A stretch of 18,914 nucleotides of DNA from CAYYAQ01 sp964469555 (lineage in GTDB: Bacteria; Planctomycetota; UBA1135; UBA2386). Positions 11,757-18,914 of this stretch are shown here, one piece after another (the stretch's first letter is position 1; each line of letters opens with the position of its first letter). Location of the stretch: the NCBI GenBank assembly GCA_964469555.1, contig CAYYAQ010000100.1, positions 1 to 18,914 on the forward strand. The letters are read 5' to 3'. Below the pieces are notes generated by a model. That model saw nothing but the letters and a program-made list of their open reading frames with translations, was not told where the DNA came from and ran no database searches. Position numbers and translations under genes: made by a program.

Positions 11757-14700
11757 ATGTACTGCAAGCTCATCACTTCGTTTCTGATCCTCGTCTCCAT
11801 CGCCGCGCAGGGACCCGCACAGCGGAAGTACAAACTGCACAGCTTCGAGAAGACGCAGCTCGACAAGGACTTCCACTGCGAGGGTGCCTCGTTCGGCGAC
11901 CTCAACCGCGACGGCAAGCCGGACTTGATCTCCGGACCGTTCTGGTACGAGGGACCTGCGTTCGAGAATCGACACGAGTTCTACAAACCGCACAAGTTCG
12001 ACGTGAAGCGGTACTCGGACAACTTCTTCGTGTTCGTGCACGACTTCAATGCCGACGACTGGAACGACATCCTCGTCATCGGATTCCCGGGGAAGGACGC
12101 GTCGTGGTTCCAAAACCCCAAGGGAGCGGAAGGTATCTGGAAGCGGCACATCGTGTTTGCGCAGGTCGACAACGAGTCGCCGACGTTCACCGACCTGACC
12201 GGGGACGGGAAGCCGGAGTTGGTGTGCCAGACCAAGGGAGAGATGGGCTACGCGACGCCGGACTGGAGTCAGCCAGAGAAGCCCTGGCCGTTCCATCCCA
12301 TCACCCCGAAGGGCAAGAAGATCGGCGGGCGGTTCACGCACGGTCTCGGCGTGGGTGACATCAACGGCGACGGTCGGAATGACATCATGTGGATGCTAGG
12401 TTGGTTCGAGCAGCCAGCCTCTCTCGAGGGGAATCCGGAGTGGAAGGTCCACCTGCACAACTTCGCAGGGCGTGGCGGCGCGCAGATGTACGCGTATGAC
12501 GTCGACGGGGATGGCGACAACGACGTGATCTCGAGTCACAACGCCCACGGCTACGGTCTCTACTGGTTCGAGCAGGTCGCGAAGGAAGGAAAGCTGACCT
12601 TCGTCCGGCATCGAATCATGGGGAACCTGACGAAGCACAGCCGATACGGCGTCGTCTTCGGCAACATCCACGCGATCGACTTGATCGACATGGATCGGGA
12701 TGGACTCAAGGACATCGTGACCGGGAACCGGTACTGGGCGCACGGTGGCAACGCCAAGGCGGATAGGCAGAACGCTCCCGTCTACTGGTTCAAGCTCGTG
12801 CGGGCTGCGAAGGGCAAGGGTGCGCACTTCGTGCCGCACCTCGTCGACGAACACTCGGGTGTCGGCACGCAGGTCGTCGCGGGAGACATGAACGGGGATG
12901 GCTATCCGGACGTGATCGTCGGCAACAAGATGGGCACGTTCATCCATCACCAGAAGGTGAGTCGCGTCAAGCGCGCGGAGTGGATGAAGTCCCGGCGGGA
13001 GTTCTTGAAGGATTCCGCCGCCCAACTCGATGCGGCCACGATCGACCGCTCAAAGGGCTACCCGCCGAAGGGCAAGGACGGCAAGCCGCTCAACATGAAC
13101 TTCGAGACGGGCGATCTCCGGAATTGGACCGCGACGGGTACTGCGTTCAACGGTCTCCCCGTCAAGGGCGACACCGTCCGGGCGCGTCGCAAGGATTACA
13201 GGAGCAATCACGCGGGTCAGTATTGGATCGGTACCTACGAGCTGAACAACTCGGACAAGTCGAAGGGCACGTTGACCTCGGACCCGTTCGTAGTGACGGA
13301 TCGGTACGTGAGCTTTCTCGTCGCCGGCGGGCAGGATCGGCGCACGCGCGTGGAGCTCGTCCTCGCGGGCTCCAAGAAGGTCATCCACACGGTCTCAGGC
13401 AAGAACGGTGAAAGCCTGACTCCCGAGTCGGCGGACCTGAAGAAGTATCTCAACAAGGAGATCTTCGTCCGTCTCGTCGATGACTACCTGGGTCACTGGG
13501 GGCACATCAACTTCGACGACCTGCTCCTGCACAAGGAAGACCCGTGGGGCAAGAATGGCGAGCCGAGCAAGTCCCGGAAGAAACAGACGGAGGGCTATTC
13601 GCCGGTGGACGCCGCGAAGCGGATGGGCGTGCCCGAGGGCTTCAAGGTGGAGCTGGTCGCCGGCGAACCAGACGTGCACCAGCCGATCGGATTCTGCATC
13701 GACGAGAGGGGACGGCTCTGGGTCGCCGAGGCGCACTCCTATCCCAAGCGTCGGAAGGGCGACAAGGCGAAGGACAAGATCCTCGTATTCGAGGACACCG
13801 ACGCGGACGGGTCCTTCGACAAGCGCACGGTGTTCGTCGATGACCTCAATCTCATCAGCGGCCTCGAGGTCGGTTTCGGCGGCGTGTGGGTCGGTGCGGC
13901 GCCGTACTTCATGTTCATTCCCGACAAAGACGGGGACTTGAAGCCGGACAGCGAGCCAGAGATCTTGCTGGATGGGTGGGGCTACCAGGACACGCACGAG
14001 ACACTGAACGCGTTTGTCTGGGGCCCCGACGGTTGGCTGTACGGTTGCCATGGCGTTTTCACGCATTCAAAGGTCGGGAAGCCCGGGACGAAGGACGAGG
14101 ATCGCACCAAGGTCAACGCGGCGGTTTGGCGGTACCACCCGAAACGGCACGAGTTCGACATCTTCGCGCGGGGCGCGAGCAACCAGTGGGGCGTCGACTT
14201 CAACGATCACGGGCAGTGTTTCATCACGGCGTGCGTGATTCCGCACCTCTACCACGTCATCCAGGGCGCGCGTTACCACCGGCAGGGCGGCAAGCACTTC
14301 AACTCGCACGTCTACGACGACATCAAGACGATCGCGGACCACCTCCACTACCTCGGGTCGCGCCCCCACGCGGGCAACGGGGTCTCGAACTCGGTCGGCG
14401 GTGGGCACGCCCACTGCGGCGCGATGATCTACCTCGGAGACTCGTTCCCGGATCAGTACCGGAACACGATCTTCATGCACAACGTCCACGGCAACCGGAT
14501 CAACACGGACATCCTCACCCGTGATGGCTCTGGCTACGTCGGTAGTCACGGCCCCGACTTCCTCCTCGCGAACGACAAGTGGTTCCGCGGGATCAACATG
14601 CGATACGGGCCGGACGGCAACGTGTTCTTGATCGACTGGTACGACGAGCAGGCGTGCCACCTCAAGAATCCCGAAGTGTGGGACCGCACGAACGGTCGGA

Positions 14701-17045
14701 TCTACAAGGTCAGCTACGGTGATCGTGGCGCGGTCATGGCGGACCTCTCCGCGAAGAGCAACCTCGACCTGGTCGCGATGCAGCTGCACAAGAACGATTG
14801 GTACGTGCGCAACGCGCGGCGCGTATTGCAGGAACGCGGCGGCAACCCGAGGATCTGGAAGGGGCTGCTGACGATCTTGCAGGAGCAGGACGACGTCACC
14901 CGACAGTTGCGCGCGCTCTGGGCGCTGCACGTGACAGGTGGATTGACGGAGACCCTGGCCGCGCAGTTGCTGAAGAGCGACGAGGAGTACCTTCGGGCGT
15001 GGACGGTGCAGCTCACCACCGAGGACGAGAAGGTGTCCGACGCGATCGCGGATCGCATGGTGGCGATGGCGAAGTCCGACAAGTCACAAGTGGTGAGGCT
15101 CTACCTCGCTTCCGCAATGCAGCGCGTGCCGGACGCCCTGCGCTGGCGGCTCGGCATGGAACTCGTCGCCCACGTGGAAGACGAGGGCGACCACAACCTT
15201 CCGCTGATGGTGTGGTACGGAATTGAGGCTCTCGTCGCCGAGGACCCCAAGCGAGCGCTCTCCCTCCTCGCGCGGAGCAAGCTCTCGCGGGTGACGCAGT
15301 TCCTCTGTCGCCGGCTGGCGAACGCCGGCGACATCGGCCTCGATTCGTTGATCACCGTGCTCGGCGAGTCCAAAGCGGAGGAGGCGATCGCGGTCGCCCT
15401 CAAGGAGATGGCGGAGACGCTCGCGAAGCGTGACACCGTCGAGATGCCGAAGGGCTGGTCGGGGCTCTACCCGCGGCTCGCGAAGATCGATCGCAAGGGA
15501 GTGAGGGAGAACGCGCAGACCGTGGCCGTGGTCTTTGGCGATCAGCAGGTCCTACCGGAGATCCGAGGCGTACTCGCGGATCGGGACGTGAAGATGGAAC
15601 GCCGCCAGTGGGCGCTCGACAATCTCCTGCGTGTCAAGGATCTCGAGCTCGTCATGGTACTCCAGGGTTTGCTCGATGATCCAAAGATGGCGGTCAAGGC
15701 GATCCGTGGCCTATCGCGCTTCGACGACGCGAAGACTCCCGGGGTGTTGCTCGCCCGATTCGGCAAGATGAGTCAGGCGCAGCGCACGGCCACCGTGACG
15801 ACGTTGACCAGCCGTGTTTCGTACACGAAGCAACTTCTCGGTGCTGTCGTCGACAAGACGGTCCCGAAGTCCGTTCTCGACTCTGCCGCGACCCGCCGTC
15901 AAATTCGCGGGTTCAAGGATGAAGGCGTGGACAAGCTGATGGTCGACGCCTGGGGCCAGTTCCGGAGGATCGGTGCGGACAAGAAGAAGTTCATCGACGA
16001 GTGGAAGAAGAAGATCACCGACGACGTGCTGGCGAAGGCGGACCTGTCCGCGGGTCGCGCGGTTTTCGCGAAGACCTGCATGGTGTGCCACAAGCTGTTC
16101 GGGCAGGGCCCGGTCATCGGTCCGGACATCACCGGATCGAACCGCGACAACCTCGACTACATTCTGGGCAACATCATCGATCCGAGCGGCGAGGTCGCGA
16201 AGGAGTACATGCTGACTTCGGTCGAGACCAAGGACGGTGGCTTCTTTGGCGGCATGATCGTCGACGACAACGACGCCACGATCACCCTGCGCGACGTTGC
16301 TGGCGAGCGTCAACAGATCGCGCGCAAGGACATCGCAACTGGGGAGGACGGCAAGCTGGCGATCACGACGATGCCGATCTCCCTCATGCCCGAGGGTCAG
16401 TTGCTCGGCTTGACGGAGACCGAAGTGCAGAACCTCATCGCGTACCTGGGCGCCGACCTGCAGGTCGACATGACAGCGACGCATGGAAGTTTGCCGACGT
16501 TCTTCAACATGCGCGACCTCACGAATTGGGACGCCGACCCCAAGGTGTGGAGCGTCGAGGATGGCGAGATCGTCGGTCGCAGCAAGGTTGGCCTGAAGCG
16601 GAACAACTTTGCCAAGAGTCACATGGTGTTCGGGGACTTCCGGCTGATCGTCGACGTCAAGTTGACGGACAACGTCGGCAACTCCGGGATCCAGTTCCGC
16701 AGTCAGCGGGACGGCAAGCACCTGATGAAGGGCTACCAGGCCGACATGGGCAAGGGCTGGTGGGGCAAGCTCTACGAGGAGCACCTCCGGAAGAAACTCT
16801 GGGACAAGAACCGCGACCACGCGGTCAAGAATGGCGAGTGGAACACGTACGAGATCCTCGCGGTGGGTTCCAAGATTCGCACCGCGCTCAACGGCGTGCT
16901 GTGTGTCGACATGGACGATCCGAAGGGCGCGCGCAAGGGCATCTTCGGGTTGCAGGTCCACTCCGGTGGACCTACCGAAGTCCGCTTCCGCAACTTCCGC
17001 CTCGAACTCAACCCCAAGTTTGAACTCAAGACCAAGAAGAAGTAG
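11757..17045 (+). CDS. Giant secreted fusion: FG-GAP/VCBS repeats, PVC-type dehydrogenase propeller, HEAT-like repeats, CxxCH heme domain, DUF1080 domain
   Basis: A 1762-residue protein. A Sec signal peptide ends near GPA before Gln22. Residues about 35-415 form an FG-GAP/VCBS propeller with seven Ca-binding-type loops such as DLNRDGKPD, DINGDGRND and DMNGDGYPD. Residues about 440-610 look like a jelly-roll binding domain (NFETGDLRNW). Residues about 620-985 match the PVC membrane-bound-dehydrogenase propeller (GVPEGFKVELVAGEPDV, GRLWVAEAHSYP, FVWGPDGWLYGCHG, DGNVFLIDWYDEQ). Helical HEAT-like repeats fill about 990-1420. A planctomycete-type cytochrome domain follows, with heme motif Cys1441-Met-Val-Cys1444-His1445 and possible axial Met in the TTMPISLMPEG region. 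A DUF1080 domain (3-keto-disaccharide hydrolase family) closes the protein at about 1575-1755. It probably oxidises or cleaves a carbohydrate outside the cytoplasm and passes electrons to the heme. Substrate unknown. Confidence 0.92.
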   Translation: MYCKLITSFLILVSIAAQGPAQRKYKLHSFEKTQLDKDFHCEGASFGDLNRDGKPDLISGPFWYEGPAFENRHEFYKPHKFDVKRYSDNFFVFVHDFNADDWNDILVIGFPGKDASWFQNPKGAEGIWKRHIVFAQVDNESPTFTDLTGDGKPELVCQTKGEMGYATPDWSQPEKPWPFHPITPKGKKIGGRFTHGLGVGDINGDGRNDIMWMLGWFEQPASLEGNPEWKVHLHNFAGRGGAQMYAYDVDGDGDNDVISSHNAHGYGLYWFEQVAKEGKLTFVRHRIMGNLTKHSRYGVVFGNIHAIDLIDMDRDGLKDIVTGNRYWAHGGNAKADRQNAPVYWFKLVRAAKGKGAHFVPHLVDEHSGVGTQVVAGDMNGDGYPDVIVGNKMGTFIHHQKVSRVKRAEWMKSRREFLKDSAAQLDAATIDRSKGYPPKGKDGKPLNMNFETGDLRNWTATGTAFNGLPVKGDTVRARRKDYRSNHAGQYWIGTYELNNSDKSKGTLTSDPFVVTDRYVSFLVAGGQDRRTRVELVLAGSKKVIHTVSGKNGESLTPESADLKKYLNKEIFVRLVDDYLGHWGHINFDDLLLHKEDPWGKNGEPSKSRKKQTEGYSPVDAAKRMGVPEGFKVELVAGEPDVHQPIGFCIDERGRLWVAEAHSYPKRRKGDKAKDKILVFEDTDADGSFDKRTVFVDDLNLISGLEVGFGGVWVGAAPYFMFIPDKDGDLKPDSEPEILLDGWGYQDTHETLNAFVWGPDGWLYGCHGVFTHSKVGKPGTKDEDRTKVNAAVWRYHPKRHEFDIFARGASNQWGVDFNDHGQCFITACVIPHLYHVIQGARYHRQGGKHFNSHVYDDIKTIADHLHYLGSRPHAGNGVSNSVGGGHAHCGAMIYLGDSFPDQYRNTIFMHNVHGNRINTDILTRDGSGYVGSHGPDFLLANDKWFRGINMRYGPDGNVFLIDWYDEQACHLKNPEVWDRTNGRIYKVSYGDRGAVMADLSAKSNLDLVAMQLHKNDWYVRNARRVLQERGGNPRIWKGLLTILQEQDDVTRQLRALWALHVTGGLTETLAAQLLKSDEEYLRAWTVQLTTEDEKVSDAIADRMVAMAKSDKSQVVRLYLASAMQRVPDALRWRLGMELVAHVEDEGDHNLPLMVWYGIEALVAEDPKRALSLLARSKLSRVTQFLCRRLANAGDIGLDSLITVLGESKAEEAIAVALKEMAETLAKRDTVEMPKGWSGLYPRLAKIDRKGVRENAQTVAVVFGDQQVLPEIRGVLADRDVKMERRQWALDNLLRVKDLELVMVLQGLLDDPKMAVKAIRGLSRFDDAKTPGVLLARFGKMSQAQRTATVTTLTSRVSYTKQLLGAVVDKTVPKSVLDSAATRRQIRGFKDEGVDKLMVDAWGQFRRIGADKKKFIDEWKKKITDDVLAKADLSAGRAVFAKTCMVCHKLFGQGPVIGPDITGSNRDNLDYILGNIIDPSGEVAKEYMLTSVETKDGGFFGGMIVDDNDATITLRDVAGERQQIARKDIATGEDGKLAITTMPISLMPEGQLLGLTETEVQNLIAYLGADLQVDMTATHGSLPTFFNMRDLTNWDADPKVWSVEDGEIVGRSKVGLKRNNFAKSHMVFGDFRLIVDVKLTDNVGNSGIQFRSQRDGKHLMKGYQADMGKGWWGKLYEEHLRKKLWDKNRDHAVKNGEWNTYEILAVGSKIRTALNGVLCVDMDDPKGARKGIFGLQVHSGGPTEVRFRNFRLELNPKFELKTKKK

Positions 17046-17074
17046 TGCCACCTTCCCCGCGGGGAAGATGGCAC
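17045..17074. terminator. Bidirectional intrinsic terminator between convergent genes
   Basis: GTGCCACCTTCCCC (17045-17058) pairs with GGGGAAGATGGCAC (17061-17074) with a single mismatch, forming a long GC-rich stem; the innermost pairs would open to a small loop. It is followed by GTTTTC on the plus strand, and by a T-rich run (TACTTCTTCTT) on the minus strand. It fills the 35-base gap between the stop codons of the fusion gene and the MFS gene. Confidence 0.85.
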
Positions 17075-17080
17075 GTTTTC

Positions 17081-18769
17081 TCAGGTCTCGTCGGTTTCCT
17101 TTTCCTCTTCGATCGGAGCGAGTTGCACGACCTTGTAGCCGCCGAGCGTCTTGAAGTAGAGCATCAAGAGGAGGTAGAGCACCGCCATCACCCCCGGGAT
17201 GATCGAGTCCCAGGTGAGCGTCCTCCGGTCGCCCTCCATCGATGCGTTGTGCACGGCGCGCTCTTCGGTCGTGAGCTTGTCGAGTGCGGCCTTCGGATCG
17301 TCAGTGCCCGCTTTCAGGAGATCCTCGCGTGCCTTCTTCACCTTCTCGGTGATGGCACCGAGCTTGGTGCCGTCGATGCCGGTGACGTCCTTGAACACGA
17401 GGAATTGGCTCGGCGTAGTGGCCTTGTGCGTCGCATAGATAGCCGGTTGGTCCCGCTCGAGTGCTTCGCTGGCAAAGCGGTCCTTGGCGTAGCCGAGGCC
17501 GGGGGCGCCGATTAGCCCGGCAGACATCATGCCGATGCCGCCCATGATCGACATCGCGATGGCGCCCGTCTTCGGGAACCGGTCGCCGGTGACCGCCAGC
17601 ATCGTTGGCCAGAAGAAAGTCTTGCCGATGGCGTAAACCGCGAGCGCGAGCATCGCGCCGACAAACGTCTCGATCCCGCTGGCGAGGTTCAATCCGACGC
17701 AGGCCAGAACCGCGCACACCAGGAGGATGCCTACGGGGGACAGTCCGAGCTTGCGTTCGATGAATCCGGCGCAGAAACGGAGGCTGAACATGATCACCGA
17801 AGTGAATATGAACAAGATCTTGCCTTCGGCCGGCGTGAGGATGTTTCCGGTGATGTTCTGGATCCACCCGTCCGTGCCGAGTTCGACGGCACCGACCATT
17901 GCATGGATCACGAACAACAGGAACAGGAGCCCCGAGCCGATGGGCACCTTCGATTCGCCGCGATTACCATGCGTGTGGGTCAGGACCACGAGGAAGAGCA
18001 AGAGCATGCCTGCGATTGCGTAGGAGGCACCTGGCGAGGCGACTAGCGGACCGAAGAACAAAGTGAGCAGGAAGCAGATGACGACGCCTCCCAGTACCCC
18101 GACGTCCTTGAGCATTTCCCCAAGGGTGAGTCCGCTCCGTGACGCTTCCGATTTCGGCATGTGTTGGCCGAGGAACATCAGGCCGTAGATCAACGTCGGC
18201 ACCAGGAAAAGGGCGAGCTGCATTTTCCAGCCCAGAGTGTCTGCGAGGGTCCAGCCGATCAGTCCGCCCAGCACCAGACCGCCCGGCCAACTCGCGTGGA
18301 GAATGTTGAGGTAGTGCGTCCGGCGCTTCGGGAATAGCGTCGCGACGAGTGGGTTGGCGACCGCTTCCAGCGTGCCGTTCGCCAGCCCGAACAAGAAGGT
18401 GCCCCAGTAGAGCAGCTTGTAATTAGTCTCCTGGGAGTAATCCGCCGCGGTGCCGAAGGTCACGAAGGCCGACAGCGCGTGGAACAGGAACGCCGCGATC
18501 ACCAGCTTGCCGTACCCGATCCGATCCACGACCAGGCTGGCCAACACGATCGCTCCGGCAAACGGCCAGAGTCCGACGCCCAGGATCTCGCCCTTCTGCG
18601 TTTCATTCAGATTGAACTCGTCCCCCCATTCCCCGATCACCTGGCCCCGGATGACAAAGACCGCCGCAGTGGCGGCGATGGCCATGAAGCACGACCAGAA
18701 GAGCATCATGCGACCGGACCGCCCAAGTTCGGCAACATCGGGATCGGTGGATTTGGAGCGCTTGATCAT
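17081..18769 (-). CDS. MFS transporter, FucP/sugar:H+ symporter-like
   Basis: A 562-residue membrane protein with at least twelve hydrophobic segments; clear ones lie at about 22-42, 60-80, 88-108, 155-175, 180-200, 222-245, 250-265, 278-297, 345-385, 402-424 and 522-542. The segment LFGLANGTLEAVANPLVATLFP (127-148), followed by RRTHYLNILHASWPGGLVLGGL, matches FucP-type sugar transporters. By family it imports a sugar with protons. An unusual hydrophilic, Lys/Glu/Asp-rich insert of about 90 residues (428-518) precedes the last membrane segment. I chose the ATG at 18769, preceded by AAGGGA ten bases upstream; a TTG at 18814 overlaps the upstream stop (TTGA), but the intervening codons are AT-rich at third positions, unlike the genes here. 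It faces the sugar-oxidation operon across a shared terminator and may supply its product or substrate. Confidence 0.9.
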   Translation of the reverse strand: MIKRSKSTDPDVAELGRSGRMMLFWSCFMAIAATAAVFVIRGQVIGEWGDEFNLNETQKGEILGVGLWPFAGAIVLASLVVDRIGYGKLVIAAFLFHALSAFVTFGTAADYSQETNYKLLYWGTFLFGLANGTLEAVANPLVATLFPKRRTHYLNILHASWPGGLVLGGLIGWTLADTLGWKMQLALFLVPTLIYGLMFLGQHMPKSEASRSGLTLGEMLKDVGVLGGVVICFLLTLFFGPLVASPGASYAIAGMLLLFLVVLTHTHGNRGESKVPIGSGLLFLLFVIHAMVGAVELGTDGWIQNITGNILTPAEGKILFIFTSVIMFSLRFCAGFIERKLGLSPVGILLVCAVLACVGLNLASGIETFVGAMLALAVYAIGKTFFWPTMLAVTGDRFPKTGAIAMSIMGGIGMMSAGLIGAPGLGYAKDRFASEALERDQPAIYATHKATTPSQFLVFKDVTGIDGTKLGAITEKVKKAREDLLKAGTDDPKAALDKLTTEERAVHNASMEGDRRTLTWDSIIPGVMAVLYLLLMLYFKTLGGYKVVQLAPIEEEKETDET

Positions 18770-18810
18770 CTGATTGTATTCCCTTGGAAATTGATTTTCT
18801 TCGATCCGTT

Positions 18811-18914
18811 TCAATCAAGCGGGCCGGGACGGGTGATTCGCGGAGCGGTCTTGATCCTCGGTCGGACCGACAACCAGACGATACCCTGGAAGTCCGGGTC
18901 GTCGATCTCGCGGA
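18811..18914 (-). CDS. C-terminal end of an unidentified gene (runs off right edge)
   Basis: The last 33 codons of a minus-strand frame ending in TGA at 18813-18811. The peptide begins REIDDPDFQGIVWLSVRPRI and ends with RPGPLD. Third codon positions are strongly G/C, as in the genes nearby, while the other two frames give Arg/Ser/Pro-rich shadows. It is too short to identify. It ends 41 bases before the MFS ATG on the same strand, so the two are probably co-transcribed. Confidence 0.55.
   Translation of the reverse strand, partial: REIDDPDFQGIVWLSVRPRIKTAPRITRPGPLD

Noticed and set aside
15711..17051. 446-codon minus-strand open frame opposite the fusion gene
   Set aside because: It is opposite the heme and DUF1080 domains, with repetitive Val/Asp/Leu/Arg shadow composition. 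The same applies to the open frames at 198-1313 and 10489-11739 on the minus strand.
18770..18814. TTG start of the MFS gene at 18814, overlapping the upstream stop
   Set aside because: The 15 extra codons are AT-rich at third positions, unlike the genes here, and an ATG with an upstream AAGGGA is available at 18769. It is still possible.

Overview
The window is GC-rich, densely coding DNA, most likely from a planctomycete (PVC superphylum). The strongest lineage signal is the 1762-residue secreted protein at 11757-17045. It joins FG-GAP/VCBS repeats, a PVC-type dehydrogenase propeller, HEAT-like repeats, a planctomycete-type CxxCH heme domain and a DUF1080 domain. An Stp1-type (PEP-CTERM/exosortase-associated) sugar transferase and a DUF1583-like beta-sandwich protein fit the same assignment. 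No rRNA, tRNA, CRISPR array or insertion sequence was seen, and no gene-free gap exceeds about 180 bases.

Layout. (1) 1-1561, plus strand: the end of a GT-B glycosyltransferase and an overlapping Nudix hydrolase. (2) 1599-4165, minus: an exported HtrA-type serine protease behind a two-part protein that looks like an aminotransferase small domain fused to a beta-sandwich. (3) 4236-5348, plus: a bacterial homologue of the tRNA-queuosine mannosyltransferase QTMAN/GTDC1. (4) 5367-9213, minus: a metal-response operon, in transcription order ECF sigma factor, zinc-finger anti-sigma factor, CnrX/Spy-like membrane-anchored sensor, Cys-rich exported peptide and multicopper oxidase. (5) 9299-10492, minus: the Stp1-like sugar transferase. 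(6) 10603-17045, plus: a Gfo/Idh/MocA oxidoreductase and the giant fusion protein. (7) 17081-18769, minus: a FucP-like MFS transporter, preceded by the last codons of another gene running off the right edge.

The main discovery candidate is in region 4. The CnrX/Spy-like sensor gene (7604-8050) is one continuous reading frame interrupted only by an in-frame TGA at 7829-7831. The part before TGA supplies the membrane anchor and first LTxxQ motif, and the part after supplies the second LTxxQ motif. The second part has no ribosome binding site of its own. Just downstream of the TGA lies a hairpin with the determinants known for the E. coli fdhF SECIS: an unpaired U, four base pairs, then an apical loop with G-U at its second and third positions. 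TGA is a normal stop in other genes here, so the simplest exciting reading is a 148-residue selenoprotein metal sensor with Sec74 next to His73 and Cys70. A recent nonsense mutation or a coupled two-gene split remain alternatives. The Cys-rich peptide, the Met-rich multicopper oxidase and a two-copy direct repeat before the oxidase gene suggest a copper or other soft-metal regulon.

Regions 6 and 7 together look like an extracytoplasmic sugar-oxidation and uptake locus: oxidoreductase, heme-linked dehydrogenase with a 3-keto-glycoside-active type domain, and a sugar MFS transporter. Four genes at two divergent intergenic regions have promoter -10-like boxes only 6-12 bases before their start codons, hinting at leaderless or nearly leaderless transcripts.
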